Notes: a model not told the origin generated them from the sequence alone. Positions 16,819-26,636 are shown, counted from the stretch's first letter. The stretch: 64,000 nucleotides of DNA from Emcibacter sp048269205 (GCF_048269205.1 NZ_JBLXJC010000001.1:1612001-1676000); one strand, 5' to 3'. Program-made: numbers and translations.

Positions 16819-18089
16819 GATTTCTTGATCACTTCCTGCCCGCGCAGATAGGGCCTGAGGACACTTGGCACTTTCACAGTACCGTCTGCCTGCTGATAAT
16901 TTTCCAGAACCGCCACCAATGTGCGTCCAACCGCAAGCCCGGATCCGTTAAGAGTATGAACGAAGCGGGTTTTCTTTTCGCCCTTGGGCCGGCAACGGGT
17001 GTTCATGCGCCTGGCCTGAAAATCGCCTGTATTGGAGCAGCTGGAAATCTCCCGGTAGGTGTCCTGTCCCGGAAGCCAGACCTCTAGATCATAGGTTTTA
17101 CGAGCCGCAAATCCCATGTCGCCCGTACACAGTGTCAACACGCGGTATGGCAGTTTCAGCCGCTGCAGCACCTCTTCGGCAATGCCGGTCATGCGTTCAA
17201 GTTCATCCCAGGATTGTTCGGGAGATGTGATGCTGACCATTTCCACTTTCTGGAACTGATGCAGACGGATCATGCCCCGGGTATCCTTGCCCGCTGAACC
17301 TGCCTCGGAACGGAAACAGGGGGTCAGCGCCGTAAAGCGCAGCGGCAGGCTTTCTTCCTCCAGAATATCCTCCATCACCATATTCGTGAGCGGGATTTCG
17401 CCGGTGGAAATCAGATAATGGCCCGTATCTGTTTTGAACATATCCTCTTCGAACTTGGGCAACTGACTTGTCCCGTACAGGGCCTGATCGCGAACCAGCA
17501 CGGGGGGAGAAACCTCCTCGTAGCCGTATTCACCCGTATGCATATCCAGCATGAAAGCCGCCAAAGCACGTTCAAGGCGGGCCAGATCACCGCGCAGGGT
17601 AACAAAGCGGGCGCCCGACATGCGGGCGGCGCCCTCGAAATCCATCTGGCCAAGGTTTTCACCGATTTCAAAATGCTGCTTGGGTTCGAAATCAAAGGAC
17701 GGCAGGTCACCCCAGCGGCGCGCCTCCACATTATCCTCTTCACTTTCGCCTTCAGGCACATCATCAGCAGGAATATTGTCAAGGCGGGACAGGCGGCCGT
17801 TCAGGTCTTCCTCAAGCGCGCGAATTTCTTCCTCAAGCGCAGGCATGCGCTGTTTCAGTTCCGCCACTTCTTTGATAAGATCTTCTGCATCTTCGCCTTT
17901 GGATTTCGCCATGCCGATGGCTTTGGAAGCTTCATTTCGGTGGCTTTGCGCTTCCTGCAATTCCGTCTGTTTTGTGCGCCACTTTTCATCGAGCGCCAGA
18001 ATTTCAGCGGATTGAGGATCGATACCGCGTTTTTTCCAACCGTTATCAAATGCCTCCGGGTTCTCCCGGATTGCCTTGATATCAAACAT
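16815..18089 (-). CDS. serS: Seryl-tRNA synthetase
   Basis: 424 residues. Charges tRNA-Ser and serves Sec-type charging where present. The N-terminal coiled coil (about residues 25-105, heptad-rich EAQSHRNEASKAIG..KQRMPALEEEIRALEEDL) binds the tRNA long arm. Class II motifs follow: FRSEAGSAGKDTRGMIRLHQF (motif 2), EISSCSNTGDFQARRMNTR, and NGSGLAVGRTLVAVLENYQ (motif 3). The start overlaps the tatC stop by 8 bases. Confidence 0.98.
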   Translation of the reverse strand: MFDIKAIRENPEAFDNGWKKRGIDPQSAEILALDEKWRTKQTELQEAQSHRNEASKAIGMAKSKGEDAEDLIKEVAELKQRMPALEEEIRALEEDLNGRLSRLDNIPADDVPEGESEEDNVEARRWGDLPSFDFEPKQHFEIGENLGQMDFEGAARMSGARFVTLRGDLARLERALAAFMLDMHTGEYGYEEVSPPVLVRDQALYGTSQLPKFEEDMFKTDTGHYLISTGEIPLTNMVMEDILEEESLPLRFTALTPCFRSEAGSAGKDTRGMIRLHQFQKVEMVSITSPEQSWDELERMTGIAEEVLQRLKLPYRVLTLCTGDMGFAARKTYDLEVWLPGQDTYREISSCSNTGDFQARRMNTRCRPKGEKKTRFVHTLNGSGLAVGRTLVAVLENYQQADGTVKVPSVLRPYLRGQEVIKKS

Positions 18090-18909
18090 TCTTTTCTTCC
18101 TTGATCGTTAACCTGATGGCGATGATGGACAATTCATACAGAAGCAGTATGGGAACGCCAAGCAGAATCTGGCTGACAAAATCGGGCGGGGTCATAATGG
18201 CCGCAAAGGCAAACGCAGCCACGATCATATATTTACGTTTTTCCGCCAGCCCCTTCGCCGTGACAATGCCGACGCGGGCCAGAAGCAGAAGCAATATGGG
18301 TAGTTCGAAACTGAATCCGAAAGCCAGGATCATCATCATCACCAGCGACCAGTATTCCTTGACCGATGGCATGACCGTTACCGACAATTTTGCCAGCGGA
18401 TGTTCCGCAGCAGCCGAAGCCGCGCTGGCAGCTTCGGCGGCGCTGTTGGCAGAAATCTGGAAAGACATGAAGAAATCCCAGGCCAGCGGGATGACGACAA
18501 AATAGGATAGCGACGCCCCCATGGCGAACAACACCGGAGTACCAATCAGAAACGGCAGAAAGGCCTTCTTCTCGTTACGATAAAGCCCGGGTGCTACAAA
18601 TTTCCACACCTGCATCGATATCAGCGGAAATGTCAGGCAAAAGGAGGCAAAGAAGGCGACTTTGAGATAGACAAAAAACTGTTCATGAATGCCAATAGCA
18701 ATCATGTCCGGATTTTGGCCGTTGCTGTTGGCCACGTCCACGAAAGGCTGGGCCAGAAAAGTATATATTTGCTCGACAAACACATAGCAGATACCGAAAC
18801 CGACCAGAAGATAGACAACACACCAGATCAGTCGCTGCCGCAGCTCAATCAGATGGTCAATCAACGGCGCAGCGCTATGCTCCATTTCCGGTGCCTGTTC
18901 ACCGCTCAC
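18082..18909 (-). CDS. tatC: Sec-independent translocase subunit TatC
   Basis: 275 residues, six membrane helices. TatC is the twin-arginine signal receptor of the folded-protein export system. The conserved start HLIELRQRLIW, the FxLxFPLISMQVW segment and the MTPPDFVSQILLGVPILLLYELSI end are present. The GTG start overlaps the tatB stop (GTGA). Odd: an Ala-rich stretch (NSAAEAASAASAAAEH, about residues 148-163) enlarges a periplasmic loop. Confidence 0.97.
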   Translation of the reverse strand: MSGEQAPEMEHSAAPLIDHLIELRQRLIWCVVYLLVGFGICYVFVEQIYTFLAQPFVDVANSNGQNPDMIAIGIHEQFFVYLKVAFFASFCLTFPLISMQVWKFVAPGLYRNEKKAFLPFLIGTPVLFAMGASLSYFVVIPLAWDFFMSFQISANSAAEAASAASAAAEHPLAKLSVTVMPSVKEYWSLVMMMILAFGFSFELPILLLLLARVGIVTAKGLAEKRKYMIVAAFAFAAIMTPPDFVSQILLGVPILLLYELSIIAIRLTIKEEKNV

Positions 18910-19274
18910 GGTGTTGTCCCCTTCGCCTTGTCACTTTCTAACTGACCCACCTCTTCCCCGGAAACATCATCTGATGGTGAAGAAGCCGGAGTTTCCGCAT
19001 CCTGCCCATCCAGGTCATCATCAGTGATGTCCGGCCGGCGTTCCACGTTCTCCATGGGAATATTCCCGGCTTCATTCAGTTTCCTGGTAACTTCTTCCAG
19101 TTCTACCTCATCGGCAATTTGCTTGATCCCGGTTTGGAACTCCTGTCCCAGCGCCTTGATCTTGCGCACCATCTGCCCGGCTGTCCGCAACATTTTCGGC
19201 AGGTCCCTGGGGCCCACCACAATGATTGCCAGGACGACAATCACAAACATCTCGAACATGCCGATATCGAACAT
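18906..19274 (-). CDS. tatB: Sec-independent translocase subunit TatB
   Basis: 122 residues. The membrane helix and hinge MFDIGMFEMFVIVVLAIIVVGPRDLPKM carry the TatB hallmark Glu at residue 8 and the GP hinge. An amphipathic helix (MLRTAGQMVRKIKALGQEF) and an acidic, proline-containing tail follow. TatB hands Tat substrates from TatC to TatA. It lies 20 bases after tatA and is coupled to tatC. Confidence 0.96.
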   Translation of the reverse strand: MFDIGMFEMFVIVVLAIIVVGPRDLPKMLRTAGQMVRKIKALGQEFQTGIKQIADEVELEEVTRKLNEAGNIPMENVERRPDITDDDLDGQDAETPASSPSDDVSGEEVGQLESDKAKGTTP

Positions 19275-19294
19275 TGGGAAATTCCCGGAACCGG

Positions 19295-19525
19295 TTAATT
19301 TTCAGATTTTTCCGACGTTTTCTCAGAGACGACTTTGTCGGCTTTCTGATCAATCACCTTGGGCGGATCGGGCTTGTCGTTTTCATCGTCATCCTCGGCC
19401 ATACCCTTTTTGAAACTTTTGATGCCCTTGGCCACATCCCCCATCAGGTCGGAAATGCGTCCGCGACCGAAAAGAAGAATTGCCAGAACGGCAACCAGCA
19501 AAATCTGCCAAATACTTAAACCCAT
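19295..19525 (-). CDS. tatA: Sec-independent translocase subunit TatA
   Basis: 76 residues. The start MGLSIWQILLVAVLAILLFGRGRISDLMGDVAKGIKSFKKGM shows the short helix, FGRG hinge and amphipathic helix of TatA, followed by a charged tail. TatA oligomers form the transport-competent membrane patch. First gene of tatABC, 132 bases after scpB. Confidence 0.96.
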   Translation of the reverse strand: MGLSIWQILLVAVLAILLFGRGRISDLMGDVAKGIKSFKKGMAEDDDENDKPDPPKVIDQKADKVVSEKTSEKSEN

Positions 19526-19657
19526 GCCTGTTCTCCTAATACACCTGTCCCCTGCCTTCTATAACTGGGGAGTTGATGCTCAAAATCAATAAAAACTTGC
19601 CTTAAAGCAACAAAAAAATGCGCATGCACAAAAATGTAGTCTGGACGCCGGACGATC

Positions 19658-20254
19658 TCAGGAACCCGGAAGTTCAGGTTGTTCTTCGGTCGGTTTCGTA
19701 TCTTCAAGCAGATTAAGCCGGGACGTATTGACATTATCCAGGAAACCTGCCGCTTTCAGTTCAGCGAGCCCCGGAAGATCCTTGATGCTGTCCAAACCGA
19801 AATGAACCAGAAAATGATCAGACGTCCCGTATGTCATGGGCCGCCCCGGTGTCCGACGCCGTCCCATCATACGCACCCAGTTCGCTTCCATAAGTACATC
19901 AAGGGTGCCCTTGCTCATGGAAACGCCCCTGATCTCCTCCATCTCCGCGCGTGTGACCGGCTGGTGATAGGCAACAATGGCAAGGGTTTCTATAGCCGCA
20001 CGGGACAAACGCCGCTCCTCCTCCACTTCCTTGCGCAACAGGAAAGCCAGGTCCGGCGCCGTGCGGAACATCCATTTCCCCGCAACCTCGACCAGATTTA
20101 CCCCCCGTTTTTGATATTCTTCAGCAAGTTCCGCCAGCAGGTCGTCCATATTTGCCCCTTCCGGCAGATATTCTGCCAGGGCAATGGCGGAAAGCGGTTT
20201 GTCGCTGGCAAATAAAAGCGCCTCAACGATCCTGATCTGCTCCGGTTTTTCCAT
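19658..20254 (-). CDS. scpB: Segregation and condensation protein B
   Basis: 198 residues. ScpB is the winged-helix dimer of the SMC-ScpAB condensin that organises chromosomes. The typical start is RIVEALLFASDKPLSAIALAEYLP, followed by AIETLAIVAYHQPVTRAEMEEIRGV and RTPGRPMTYGTSDHFLVHFGL. It starts on the scpA stop codon, so the two are coupled. Confidence 0.95.
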   Translation of the reverse strand: MEKPEQIRIVEALLFASDKPLSAIALAEYLPEGANMDDLLAELAEEYQKRGVNLVEVAGKWMFRTAPDLAFLLRKEVEEERRLSRAAIETLAIVAYHQPVTRAEMEEIRGVSMSKGTLDVLMEANWVRMMGRRRTPGRPMTYGTSDHFLVHFGLDSIKDLPGLAELKAAGFLDNVNTSRLNLLEDTKPTEEQPELPGS

Positions 20255-21060
20255 CAGTCCTCCCTGTTCCGGCCGCGGATCATCAGCGGCCCGAATATCT
20301 GTTTCTGAATGATCTCCGCCTTGCCCTGCCGTGCCATTTCCAACGTAGCGGTAAACAAGGACGCCTTGGCCGACCGGATCATCTCACCACTTCCCAGGTC
20401 AGCTGGCAAAAAGGCCTCCAGGGAAGTCCAGTCCAGCACCTGTCCGATCATGTCACCCAGGCGTTCCAGCGCCTGGTCAAGCGTATAGACATCCCGCTTG
20501 TGGATCCGGATATCAGAGACCGATTTCCGGATTTTATGTTCAGAATAAGCCTTCAGCACTTCATACAGGCTAAGCTCATAACTGGCATTTTTCGTGACCT
20601 GAACCGGTTCCGGCGCCCCACGGACGAAAACATCGCGGCCGAGCTGGTCCCTGGACATCAGCTTGGCCGCCGCATCCCGCATGGCCTCCAGCCGCTGCAG
20701 CTGATAGGTCAGCCGGGCGGCCAGTTCATCGGCAGAAATTTCCTCATCATTTTCCTCAACCGGCAGCAAAAGCCGGGATTTCAGATAGGCCAGCCACGCC
20801 GCCATCACAAGATAATCCGCCGCCACTTCCAGACGCATTTTACGGGCTTCGGTGATAAAGGCCAGATACTGCTCTACCAGCTCGAGGATCGATATCTGTT
20901 TCAGGTCAACTTTTTGAGTGCGGGACAGGGCGAGCAACACATCCAGCGGGCCTTCAAAACCCCGGATATCCAGGACAAGCCGCTCGGCTTCATCCAGACC
21001 GGATACTGCGGCGGCGGTATCCGTCTGCTCCTCAAAACCGATGTCACCGGTGGTTGCCAT
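20254..21060 (-). CDS. scpA: Segregation and condensation protein A
   Basis: 268 residues. ScpA is the kleisin that bridges SMC heads. The N-terminal domain LDIRGFEGPLDVLLALSRTQKVDLKQISILELVEQYL (about residues 27-64) and YLVMAAWLAYLKSRLLLP are canonical. A C-terminal winged helix ends with ATLEMARQGKAEIIQ. It follows the M50 peptidase by 6 bases, as in many alphaproteobacteria. Confidence 0.95.
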   Translation of the reverse strand: MATTGDIGFEEQTDTAAAVSGLDEAERLVLDIRGFEGPLDVLLALSRTQKVDLKQISILELVEQYLAFITEARKMRLEVAADYLVMAAWLAYLKSRLLLPVEENDEEISADELAARLTYQLQRLEAMRDAAAKLMSRDQLGRDVFVRGAPEPVQVTKNASYELSLYEVLKAYSEHKIRKSVSDIRIHKRDVYTLDQALERLGDMIGQVLDWTSLEAFLPADLGSGEMIRSAKASLFTATLEMARQGKAEIIQKQIFGPLMIRGRNRED

Positions 21061-21066
21061 TTACCC

Positions 21067-21744
21067 TCATATAAATATCAGTGCGCGGGCCAGACTATCG
21101 ATAAGTTCGGCCAAGGGTTTAATAATGGCGAAAAAAATGTTCAAATTCAATCCCAAGGTTGCTCCGATCATGGGCAGCAGGAAAATCAACCCGAGAAGAA
21201 TCATCATGCCATAGGGCTCCACACGGGCCAGCGGCCGGGCCAGAACGTCCGGCAGAATGCCAACCGCCACCCTGCCCCCGTCCAGCGGCGGAATCGGCAG
21301 CAAATTGAAAATGGCCAGTATCGCATTGATAACAATAAGATTTTGGATATTCAGCGAAAACCATTCCCAGGTAAATTCGGGCAGAAAGACAATCAAGTTG
21401 AAAACCAGCCCGCCAAGCAGAGCCAGAAAAATATTCGCCATGGGTCCCGCCAGCGCCACCCAGACCATGTCCCGGCGCGGATTATTGAGACGGCTGAAAT
21501 TTACCGGCACCGGCTTGGCATAGCCAAACAGGAAGGGAGATTGCATCAGTAACAACAGTAAAGGCAGCAACACAGTGCCGAAGGGATCAATATGCGCCAT
21601 GGGGTTGAAGGTGACCCGCCCCTGCGTCTTTGCGGTATCATCCCCCAGTTTCCAGGCTGCCCAGCCATGTGCGGCTTCATGCAGTGTAATGGCCAGCAAC
21701 AGGGGCAGGATCCAGACACTTAGAGTAGTGAAGAACTGTGACAA
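21067..21744 (-). CDS. Site-2 protease-like membrane metalloprotease (M50)
   Basis: 225 residues, about six helices. The zinc site HEAAH is at residues 22-26 and the second motif is NLLPIPPLDGGRV (about residues 150-162) with the ligand Asp. The start appears to be TTG at 21744, directly after the nagZ stop, since no ATG or GTG precedes HEAAH in frame. Members cut transmembrane segments. In this conserved neighbourhood (nagZ, scpAB) the substrate is not known. Confidence 0.88.
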   Translation of the reverse strand: MSQFFTTLSVWILPLLLAITLHEAAHGWAAWKLGDDTAKTQGRVTFNPMAHIDPFGTVLLPLLLLLMQSPFLFGYAKPVPVNFSRLNNPRRDMVWVALAGPMANIFLALLGGLVFNLIVFLPEFTWEWFSLNIQNLIVINAILAIFNLLPIPPLDGGRVAVGILPDVLARPLARVEPYGMMILLGLIFLLPMIGATLGLNLNIFFAIIKPLAELIDSLARALIFI

Positions 21745-22773
21745 TTAATCGGCTTTCTTTTCCAGCATATCGCCAAGCGCCTCGTTCAGCCACAGTTGCA
21801 GGGACTTTTTATCAATTTCCCGCGGCATACGGCGACGACCGAGAACATCCCGGATCCAGGCTTCATTGGTCGGGTTGAAGTCATAAAGGGATTTAAGAAC
21901 ATCTTCCCGTTCTTCAAGGCTGGCATTACAATGAAGCACAAGATCACAGCCGGCCCTGAGCGCCGCCTTGGCATTCTCGGCAGCCGTTCCGCTAAGAGCC
22001 TTCATGCTGATATCATCGGAAAACAGCACACCACTAAAGCCGATTTCCTTGCGGATAACCTGGCGGATCAGTTTCGAGGAGAGGGTCGCCGGATGATCCG
22101 GATCAATAGCGGTATAAGTCACATGAGCCGTCATCGCACACCCCATGCCTGACAAAGCCTGGAAAGGAACAAAATCCATATTTCTCAGATCTTCCAGTGG
22201 AACATCCACGACGGGCAGTTCCTCGTGGCTGTCCACCTTTGCCCGGCCATGCCCCGGAATATGTTTGATCATGGGCAGCACACCGGCGGATATCAGCCCT
22301 TCGCAGGCAGCAATGCCCAGGGCAATCACCTTCGCGGGATCGGTACCGAAAGAACGGTCGCCGATAATGTTGTGGGTATCATCGAACAGCAGATCCAGAA
22401 GGGGAAAACAGTCAATGGTAATACCCAGTTCCGCCAGATCCATGGCAATCAGAAATGTATTAATAGACAAGGCCTCGACAGCCCGGTCGGGATCAATATC
22501 ATACAGATCGGCGAATACTTTGGGTGGCGGGGGTTTGCGCCAGATTTCGGGATTGAGGCGAACCACACGTCCGCCTTCCTGATCAATCATGATCGGAATA
22601 TCCTCCCGGCCGACAACTTCCCGCATCTCGTTGGTCAGGGCCCGGACCTGGTCCGGACTTTCACAATTGCGGGCAAAAAGAATAAAACCGAAGGGCTGCA
22701 GCTCGCTGAAAAGTGATTTTTCCTCTTCACTGAGCCTGGTACCGTCACAATCAGTAATAACCGGGCGAGACAT
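21745..22773 (-). CDS. nagZ: Beta-N-acetylhexosaminidase (cell-wall recycling)
   Basis: 342 residues, GH3 family. NagZ removes GlcNAc from anhydromuropeptides in the cytoplasm during peptidoglycan recycling. Signature strings are MIDQEGGRVVRLNP, the catalytic loop KHIPGHGRAKVDSHEELP, ALSGMGCAMTAHVTYTAIDP and the nucleophile region GVLFSDDISMKAL. It is adjacent to the SPOR gene (no gap) and the M50 gene. Confidence 0.96.
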   Translation of the reverse strand: MSRPVITDCDGTRLSEEEKSLFSELQPFGFILFARNCESPDQVRALTNEMREVVGREDIPIMIDQEGGRVVRLNPEIWRKPPPPKVFADLYDIDPDRAVEALSINTFLIAMDLAELGITIDCFPLLDLLFDDTHNIIGDRSFGTDPAKVIALGIAACEGLISAGVLPMIKHIPGHGRAKVDSHEELPVVDVPLEDLRNMDFVPFQALSGMGCAMTAHVTYTAIDPDHPATLSSKLIRQVIRKEIGFSGVLFSDDISMKALSGTAAENAKAALRAGCDLVLHCNASLEEREDVLKSLYDFNPTNEAWIRDVLGRRRMPREIDKKSLQLWLNEALGDMLEKKAD

Positions 22774-23535
22774 CTATTTTTTCACCACAAGGCAGCCCTG
22801 ATCTGCTTTTTTAAGTTGATCACAGATTTTATCGGCGCTCGCACGGTCTTTAATGTTACCCCCCCGTACCCGATAGAGGACACCCTTGTCCCCACGATCC
22901 ACCACCATATAATCCGGCGACAGGCCGCCAAGCAGGCTGGCATGCTTTTCAGAAAGATTCGCCCAGAGCCTTTCAGCACTGGACAATTGGCTAAACGCAC
23001 CGAGCTGAATCATGAAATCCCCGCTTCCTGCAACAACTGCAGGCTTGGGCGTCGGCGAGGCGGCCGGCGCCACCTGGTCTTCCACCTTGCTGGACGCGGC
23101 AGCAGTGCTGCCGGCCTCATCCCCGGGCGGGCTCGGCGGCAAGGCCGCATTCACCTCCTCAGAGGGATTTTGTGACGGGGTGTCGGCAGACGGCCGGTTC
23201 ATGGGAATTTCAGAACTTGAACCCAGAACCTCTTCTTTCTGCTCTGCGTTTCCGGCCACCTGTTCAAATATTTCCTTGTCCTGGTGCAGCACCTTCATTC
23301 CGCCCGGATCCTCCGGTTTAACCTTGATAACGGATTTATCGGCGCGCACAACCGGCACCGGCCCCTTATCGGCGCCCTGCATATAGCTATACCAGATCAC
23401 ACCTGCAAAAATCGCCAGCACCACAACAGTAATGGCAGCAATAATCATGCGGCGACTTGTCATATTCTCTTCACCGGCATATTCATCCGGCAGAGGCTCC
23501 AGCCAGGATGATTTGTCCTTACGTTCTTCTGCCAT
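22774..23535 (-). CDS. SPOR-domain membrane protein
   Basis: 253 residues. A short cytoplasmic N-terminus, one membrane helix (about residues 29-48, MIIAAITVVVLAIFAGVIWY), a long Pro/Ala/Glu-rich periplasmic linker and a C-terminal SPOR domain (about residues 178-253, FMIQLGAFSQLSSAERLWANL). SPOR domains bind denuded glycan at division septa. It lies between argS and nagZ, a common alphaproteobacterial order. Confidence 0.88.
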   Translation of the reverse strand: MAEERKDKSSWLEPLPDEYAGEENMTSRRMIIAAITVVVLAIFAGVIWYSYMQGADKGPVPVVRADKSVIKVKPEDPGGMKVLHQDKEIFEQVAGNAEQKEEVLGSSSEIPMNRPSADTPSQNPSEEVNAALPPSPPGDEAGSTAAASSKVEDQVAPAASPTPKPAVVAGSGDFMIQLGAFSQLSSAERLWANLSEKHASLLGGLSPDYMVVDRGDKGVLYRVRGGNIKDRASADKICDQLKKADQGCLVVKK

Positions 23536-23567
23536 TGCTAATCCCCTTTTCTAGCGCCTGAGGTATT

Positions 23568-25319
23568 TTACATTTCTGTAAGCGGTTGAACACCCAGTAT
23601 ATTAAGCCCTGTTGCGACAATATTGGCAAGTGCCGAAATCATGGCCAAGCGGGCCAATGTAAGTTCCTTGTTGTCTTCCAGGATAAATTTCAGCCCCGGA
23701 TTGTCATTTCCCTTGTTCCACAAGGCATGAAACTCTGAGGCCAGGTCATAGAGGTAGAAAGATATCCGGTGCGGTTCGTGAGCCAGGGCAGCGCTTTCTA
23801 CAAGTCGCGGCCAGCCCGCCATGGTCTTCACCAGGGACTGTTCCGCCTCATCGGAAAGAACAGACAGGTCAGCCCCGGCAAGAGCCTCTGTTGACACATC
23901 CAGTCCTTCAAATGCCTCGCAGGCCTTGCGCAATACGGAATGCACCCGGGCGTGAGCATACTGCACATAAAAGACGGGATTGTCCTTGGACTGCTCTGTC
24001 ACTTTTGCAAAGTCAAAATCCAGGGCAGCGTCATTCTTGCGGGTCAGCATGATGAAACGCACCACATCCTTGCCTACTTCGTCAACCACATCGCGCAGGG
24101 TGACAAAGGTACCGGCCCGTTTGGACATTTTATAGGGCTGGCCATCTTTCAGCAGGTTAACAAGCTGACAGAGGCGCACATCCAGTTCACCCTTGCCGTC
24201 GGTAATGGCCTTGATAGCGGCCTGAACCCGTTTGACATAACCACCATGATCAGCGCCCCAGACATCAATCATGTTATAGAAACCGCGATCCACTTTGTTG
24301 TGATGGTAAGCCACGTCGGCCGCGAAATAGGTCCAGGTGCCGTCGGATTTCTGCAGGGGACGGTCAATATCATCACCAAACTGCGTCGCCTTGAACAGAA
24401 GCTGGGGGCGTTCTTCCCAGTCATCGGGCAACTTGCCTTTCGGCGGCTCGAGAATGCCTTCATAGATCAGGCCCTTTTTCCTCAGTTCCTCAACCGCTTC
24501 CTCAATACCGCCATTTTCATGCAGGGTTTTCTCGGAAAAGAAAACATCGTGATGGATGCCCAGCACAGCCAGGTCCTCGCGGATCATTTCCATCATTTTG
24601 TCGGTGGCAAACTTGCGAACGGCCGGCAGCCATTCCTCTTCAGCCGCATTCAGCCACTTTTCCCCATCCCTTTCAGCCAGTGCCCGGCCCGGTTCGACCA
24701 GATAGTCCCCAGGATAGAGCCCTTGCGGGATTTCTCCGATATCATGCCCCAAAGCTTCCTTGTAGCGCAGGTAAAGGGACTGGGCCAGAACATCAATCTG
24801 GGCACCCGCGTCATTAATGTAATATTCCTTGGTGACGTCAAAACCGGCAAAATCAAGCAATGACGCCAGGGCATCACCAAAAATAGCGCCCCGGCAATGG
24901 CCCACATGCATTGGCCCCGTCGGGTTGGCGGAAACATATTCCACATTGATCTTTTCATCTTCACCGGTCTCGGACCGGCCATAATCATGACCTGCCCCAA
25001 GGATCACACCGACCTGGGCCAGAACAACCTCCGGCTTCAGGTTCAGATTGATAAACCCGGGGCCCGCAATGGAAACCGAGGCTACCTCCTCAAGCTTCTC
25101 CATTTTTGCCACCACCATTTCGGCAATCTGGCGGGGATTCATCTTTGCCTGCTTGGTCAGAATCATGGCCACATTGGTTGCCATGTCGCCGTGGGACGGA
25201 TCACGCGGACTTTCCAGGGTCATATGAGTCAGATCAAGCCCCTGCGGCAAATCTCCGGCCGTGCAGAGATCTTCAACTATTAGTTTAATTTTTTTCTGTA
25301 AATCTTTATAAATATTCAT
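23568..25319 (-). CDS. argS: Arginyl-tRNA synthetase
   Basis: 583 residues, class I. The HIGH-type motif is ANPTGPMHVGHCRGA (about residues 131-145), the KMSKS-type motif is YKMSKRAG, and the C-terminal DALR anticodon-binding domain ends with VATGLNILGV. The ATG overlaps the dgt stop (ATGA), so translation is coupled to dgt. Confidence 0.97.
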   Translation of the reverse strand: MNIYKDLQKKIKLIVEDLCTAGDLPQGLDLTHMTLESPRDPSHGDMATNVAMILTKQAKMNPRQIAEMVVAKMEKLEEVASVSIAGPGFINLNLKPEVVLAQVGVILGAGHDYGRSETGEDEKINVEYVSANPTGPMHVGHCRGAIFGDALASLLDFAGFDVTKEYYINDAGAQIDVLAQSLYLRYKEALGHDIGEIPQGLYPGDYLVEPGRALAERDGEKWLNAAEEEWLPAVRKFATDKMMEMIREDLAVLGIHHDVFFSEKTLHENGGIEEAVEELRKKGLIYEGILEPPKGKLPDDWEERPQLLFKATQFGDDIDRPLQKSDGTWTYFAADVAYHHNKVDRGFYNMIDVWGADHGGYVKRVQAAIKAITDGKGELDVRLCQLVNLLKDGQPYKMSKRAGTFVTLRDVVDEVGKDVVRFIMLTRKNDAALDFDFAKVTEQSKDNPVFYVQYAHARVHSVLRKACEAFEGLDVSTEALAGADLSVLSDEAEQSLVKTMAGWPRLVESAALAHEPHRISFYLYDLASEFHALWNKGNDNPGLKFILEDNKELTLARLAMISALANIVATGLNILGVQPLTEM

Positions 25320-26518
25320 AATTCAAACATCGTCATATCAAAAAGCCTTCTATACTCCAGAAGGGCATAGCGGTCCGTCATCCCGGCAATGAAATCGGCA
25401 ATATGACGGGCTCTATCCTGTTCCTCGAGGTCAGTCAAGCGCTCCTGCCATTTTTCCGGCAGACATTCAGGTTCCCCCATATACAGGGCAAAAAGATCAC
25501 GAACAACCCTTTTGGCCTTGCTGGTCATGCGGCAGACCTTGTAATGGCGGTACATGTTGCGCATCAGGAAGACTTTCAGCTCTCTGTCTGTCTGCTTCAT
25601 TTCAGGGGAAAAGGCTATCATGCGCCGTTCCGCCCGGCGCACGTCTTCTACGGTTTCCGGCTTGAGGGCCATGAGCCGTTCCCGGCTTTCCGCCAGAATG
25701 TCATTGACCATCCGGTTGATCAGGCGGCGAATGATCTCATGATCAAAACGCCGCTCTTCCATCTCGCCATGAGTGTCACGGACCTCGGCGACAATTTCAG
25801 CCACCAGCGGAATCTCGCAGATTTCCTCTACCGTAAAAAGCTCGGCCCTGAGCCCGTCCGCAATATCATGGTTATTGTAGGCGATATCGTCGGCAATGGC
25901 CGCCACCTGCGCTTCCAGACTGGCATAGGTATGCAGCTCCAGGTCATGTTCCCTGTTATATTCCAAGAAGTTAACGTGCAGGTGGTCGGTCTCCCCTTCA
26001 CGGCACAAGGGCCCGTTATGCTTGGCGAGGCCTTCAAGGGTTTCCCAGGTCAGGTTGAGCCCGTCAAACCCGCCGTACCGCCTTTCCAGTTTTGTAACGA
26101 TACGCAGGGACTGGGCATTGTGATCGAAACCGTTATAGGGCTTCATCAGGTCATCCAGCGCATCCTCCCCCGCATGCCCAAAGGGCGTATGGCCGAAATC
26201 ATGAACCAGGGACAGGGCCTCGGTGATCTCCTCATTCAGTCCCAGCACACGGGCGATCGAGCGGGCAATCTGTGACACCTCTATCGAATGGGTGAGCCTG
26301 GTCCGGTAATAGTCACCTTCATGATAGACGAAAACCTGGGTCTTGTGTTTCAGCCGGCGAAACGCGCTGGAATGAATGATCCGGTCCCGGTCCCGCTGGA
26401 ACGGCGATCTGGTGACGGTTTCTGGTTCCTCATAAAGACGGCCGCGACTGGTTGCCGCAAGGCAGGCATAGGGTGCATAATGTTGTTGCGGTTCGAAAAG
26501 TGTGAATTCTGAAGTCAT
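25316..26518 (-). CDS. dgt: Deoxyguanosinetriphosphate triphosphohydrolase-like protein
   Basis: 400 residues, HD-domain dNTPase. It splits dNTPs into nucleoside and triphosphate. Metal ligands: RLTHSIEVSQIARSIA (H), LVHDFGHTPFGHAGE (HD), DDIAYNNHDIADGLRA (D). The C-terminus YALLEYRRLFDM is typical of the short bacterial type. First gene of the leftward run dgt-argS-SPOR-nagZ; divergent from erpA across 162 bases. Confidence 0.93.
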   Translation of the reverse strand: MTSEFTLFEPQQHYAPYACLAATSRGRLYEEPETVTRSPFQRDRDRIIHSSAFRRLKHKTQVFVYHEGDYYRTRLTHSIEVSQIARSIARVLGLNEEITEALSLVHDFGHTPFGHAGEDALDDLMKPYNGFDHNAQSLRIVTKLERRYGGFDGLNLTWETLEGLAKHNGPLCREGETDHLHVNFLEYNREHDLELHTYASLEAQVAAIADDIAYNNHDIADGLRAELFTVEEICEIPLVAEIVAEVRDTHGEMEERRFDHEIIRRLINRMVNDILAESRERLMALKPETVEDVRRAERRMIAFSPEMKQTDRELKVFLMRNMYRHYKVCRMTSKAKRVVRDLFALYMGEPECLPEKWQERLTDLEEQDRARHIADFIAGMTDRYALLEYRRLFDMTMFEL

Positions 26519-26607
26519 GGCGTAATGCTTTGCTGTTCCCCGTTTCGCACGACCTTACAAGCTTTTCACGACAATTTCCCGCTATTTTTTGGAATATTGA
26601 CAATTCT

Positions 26608-26636
26608 TTGAGCTGACCTACATATAATGCTATAAA
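26608..26636 (+). promoter_or_regulatory. Probable erpA promoter
   Basis: TTGAGC, 17 bp, TATAAA. A nearby TTGACA (26597) and TATAAT (26623) are stronger hexamers but are 20 bp apart, so which pair is used is uncertain. Transcription would start about 40 bases before the erpA ATG. Confidence 0.45.
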
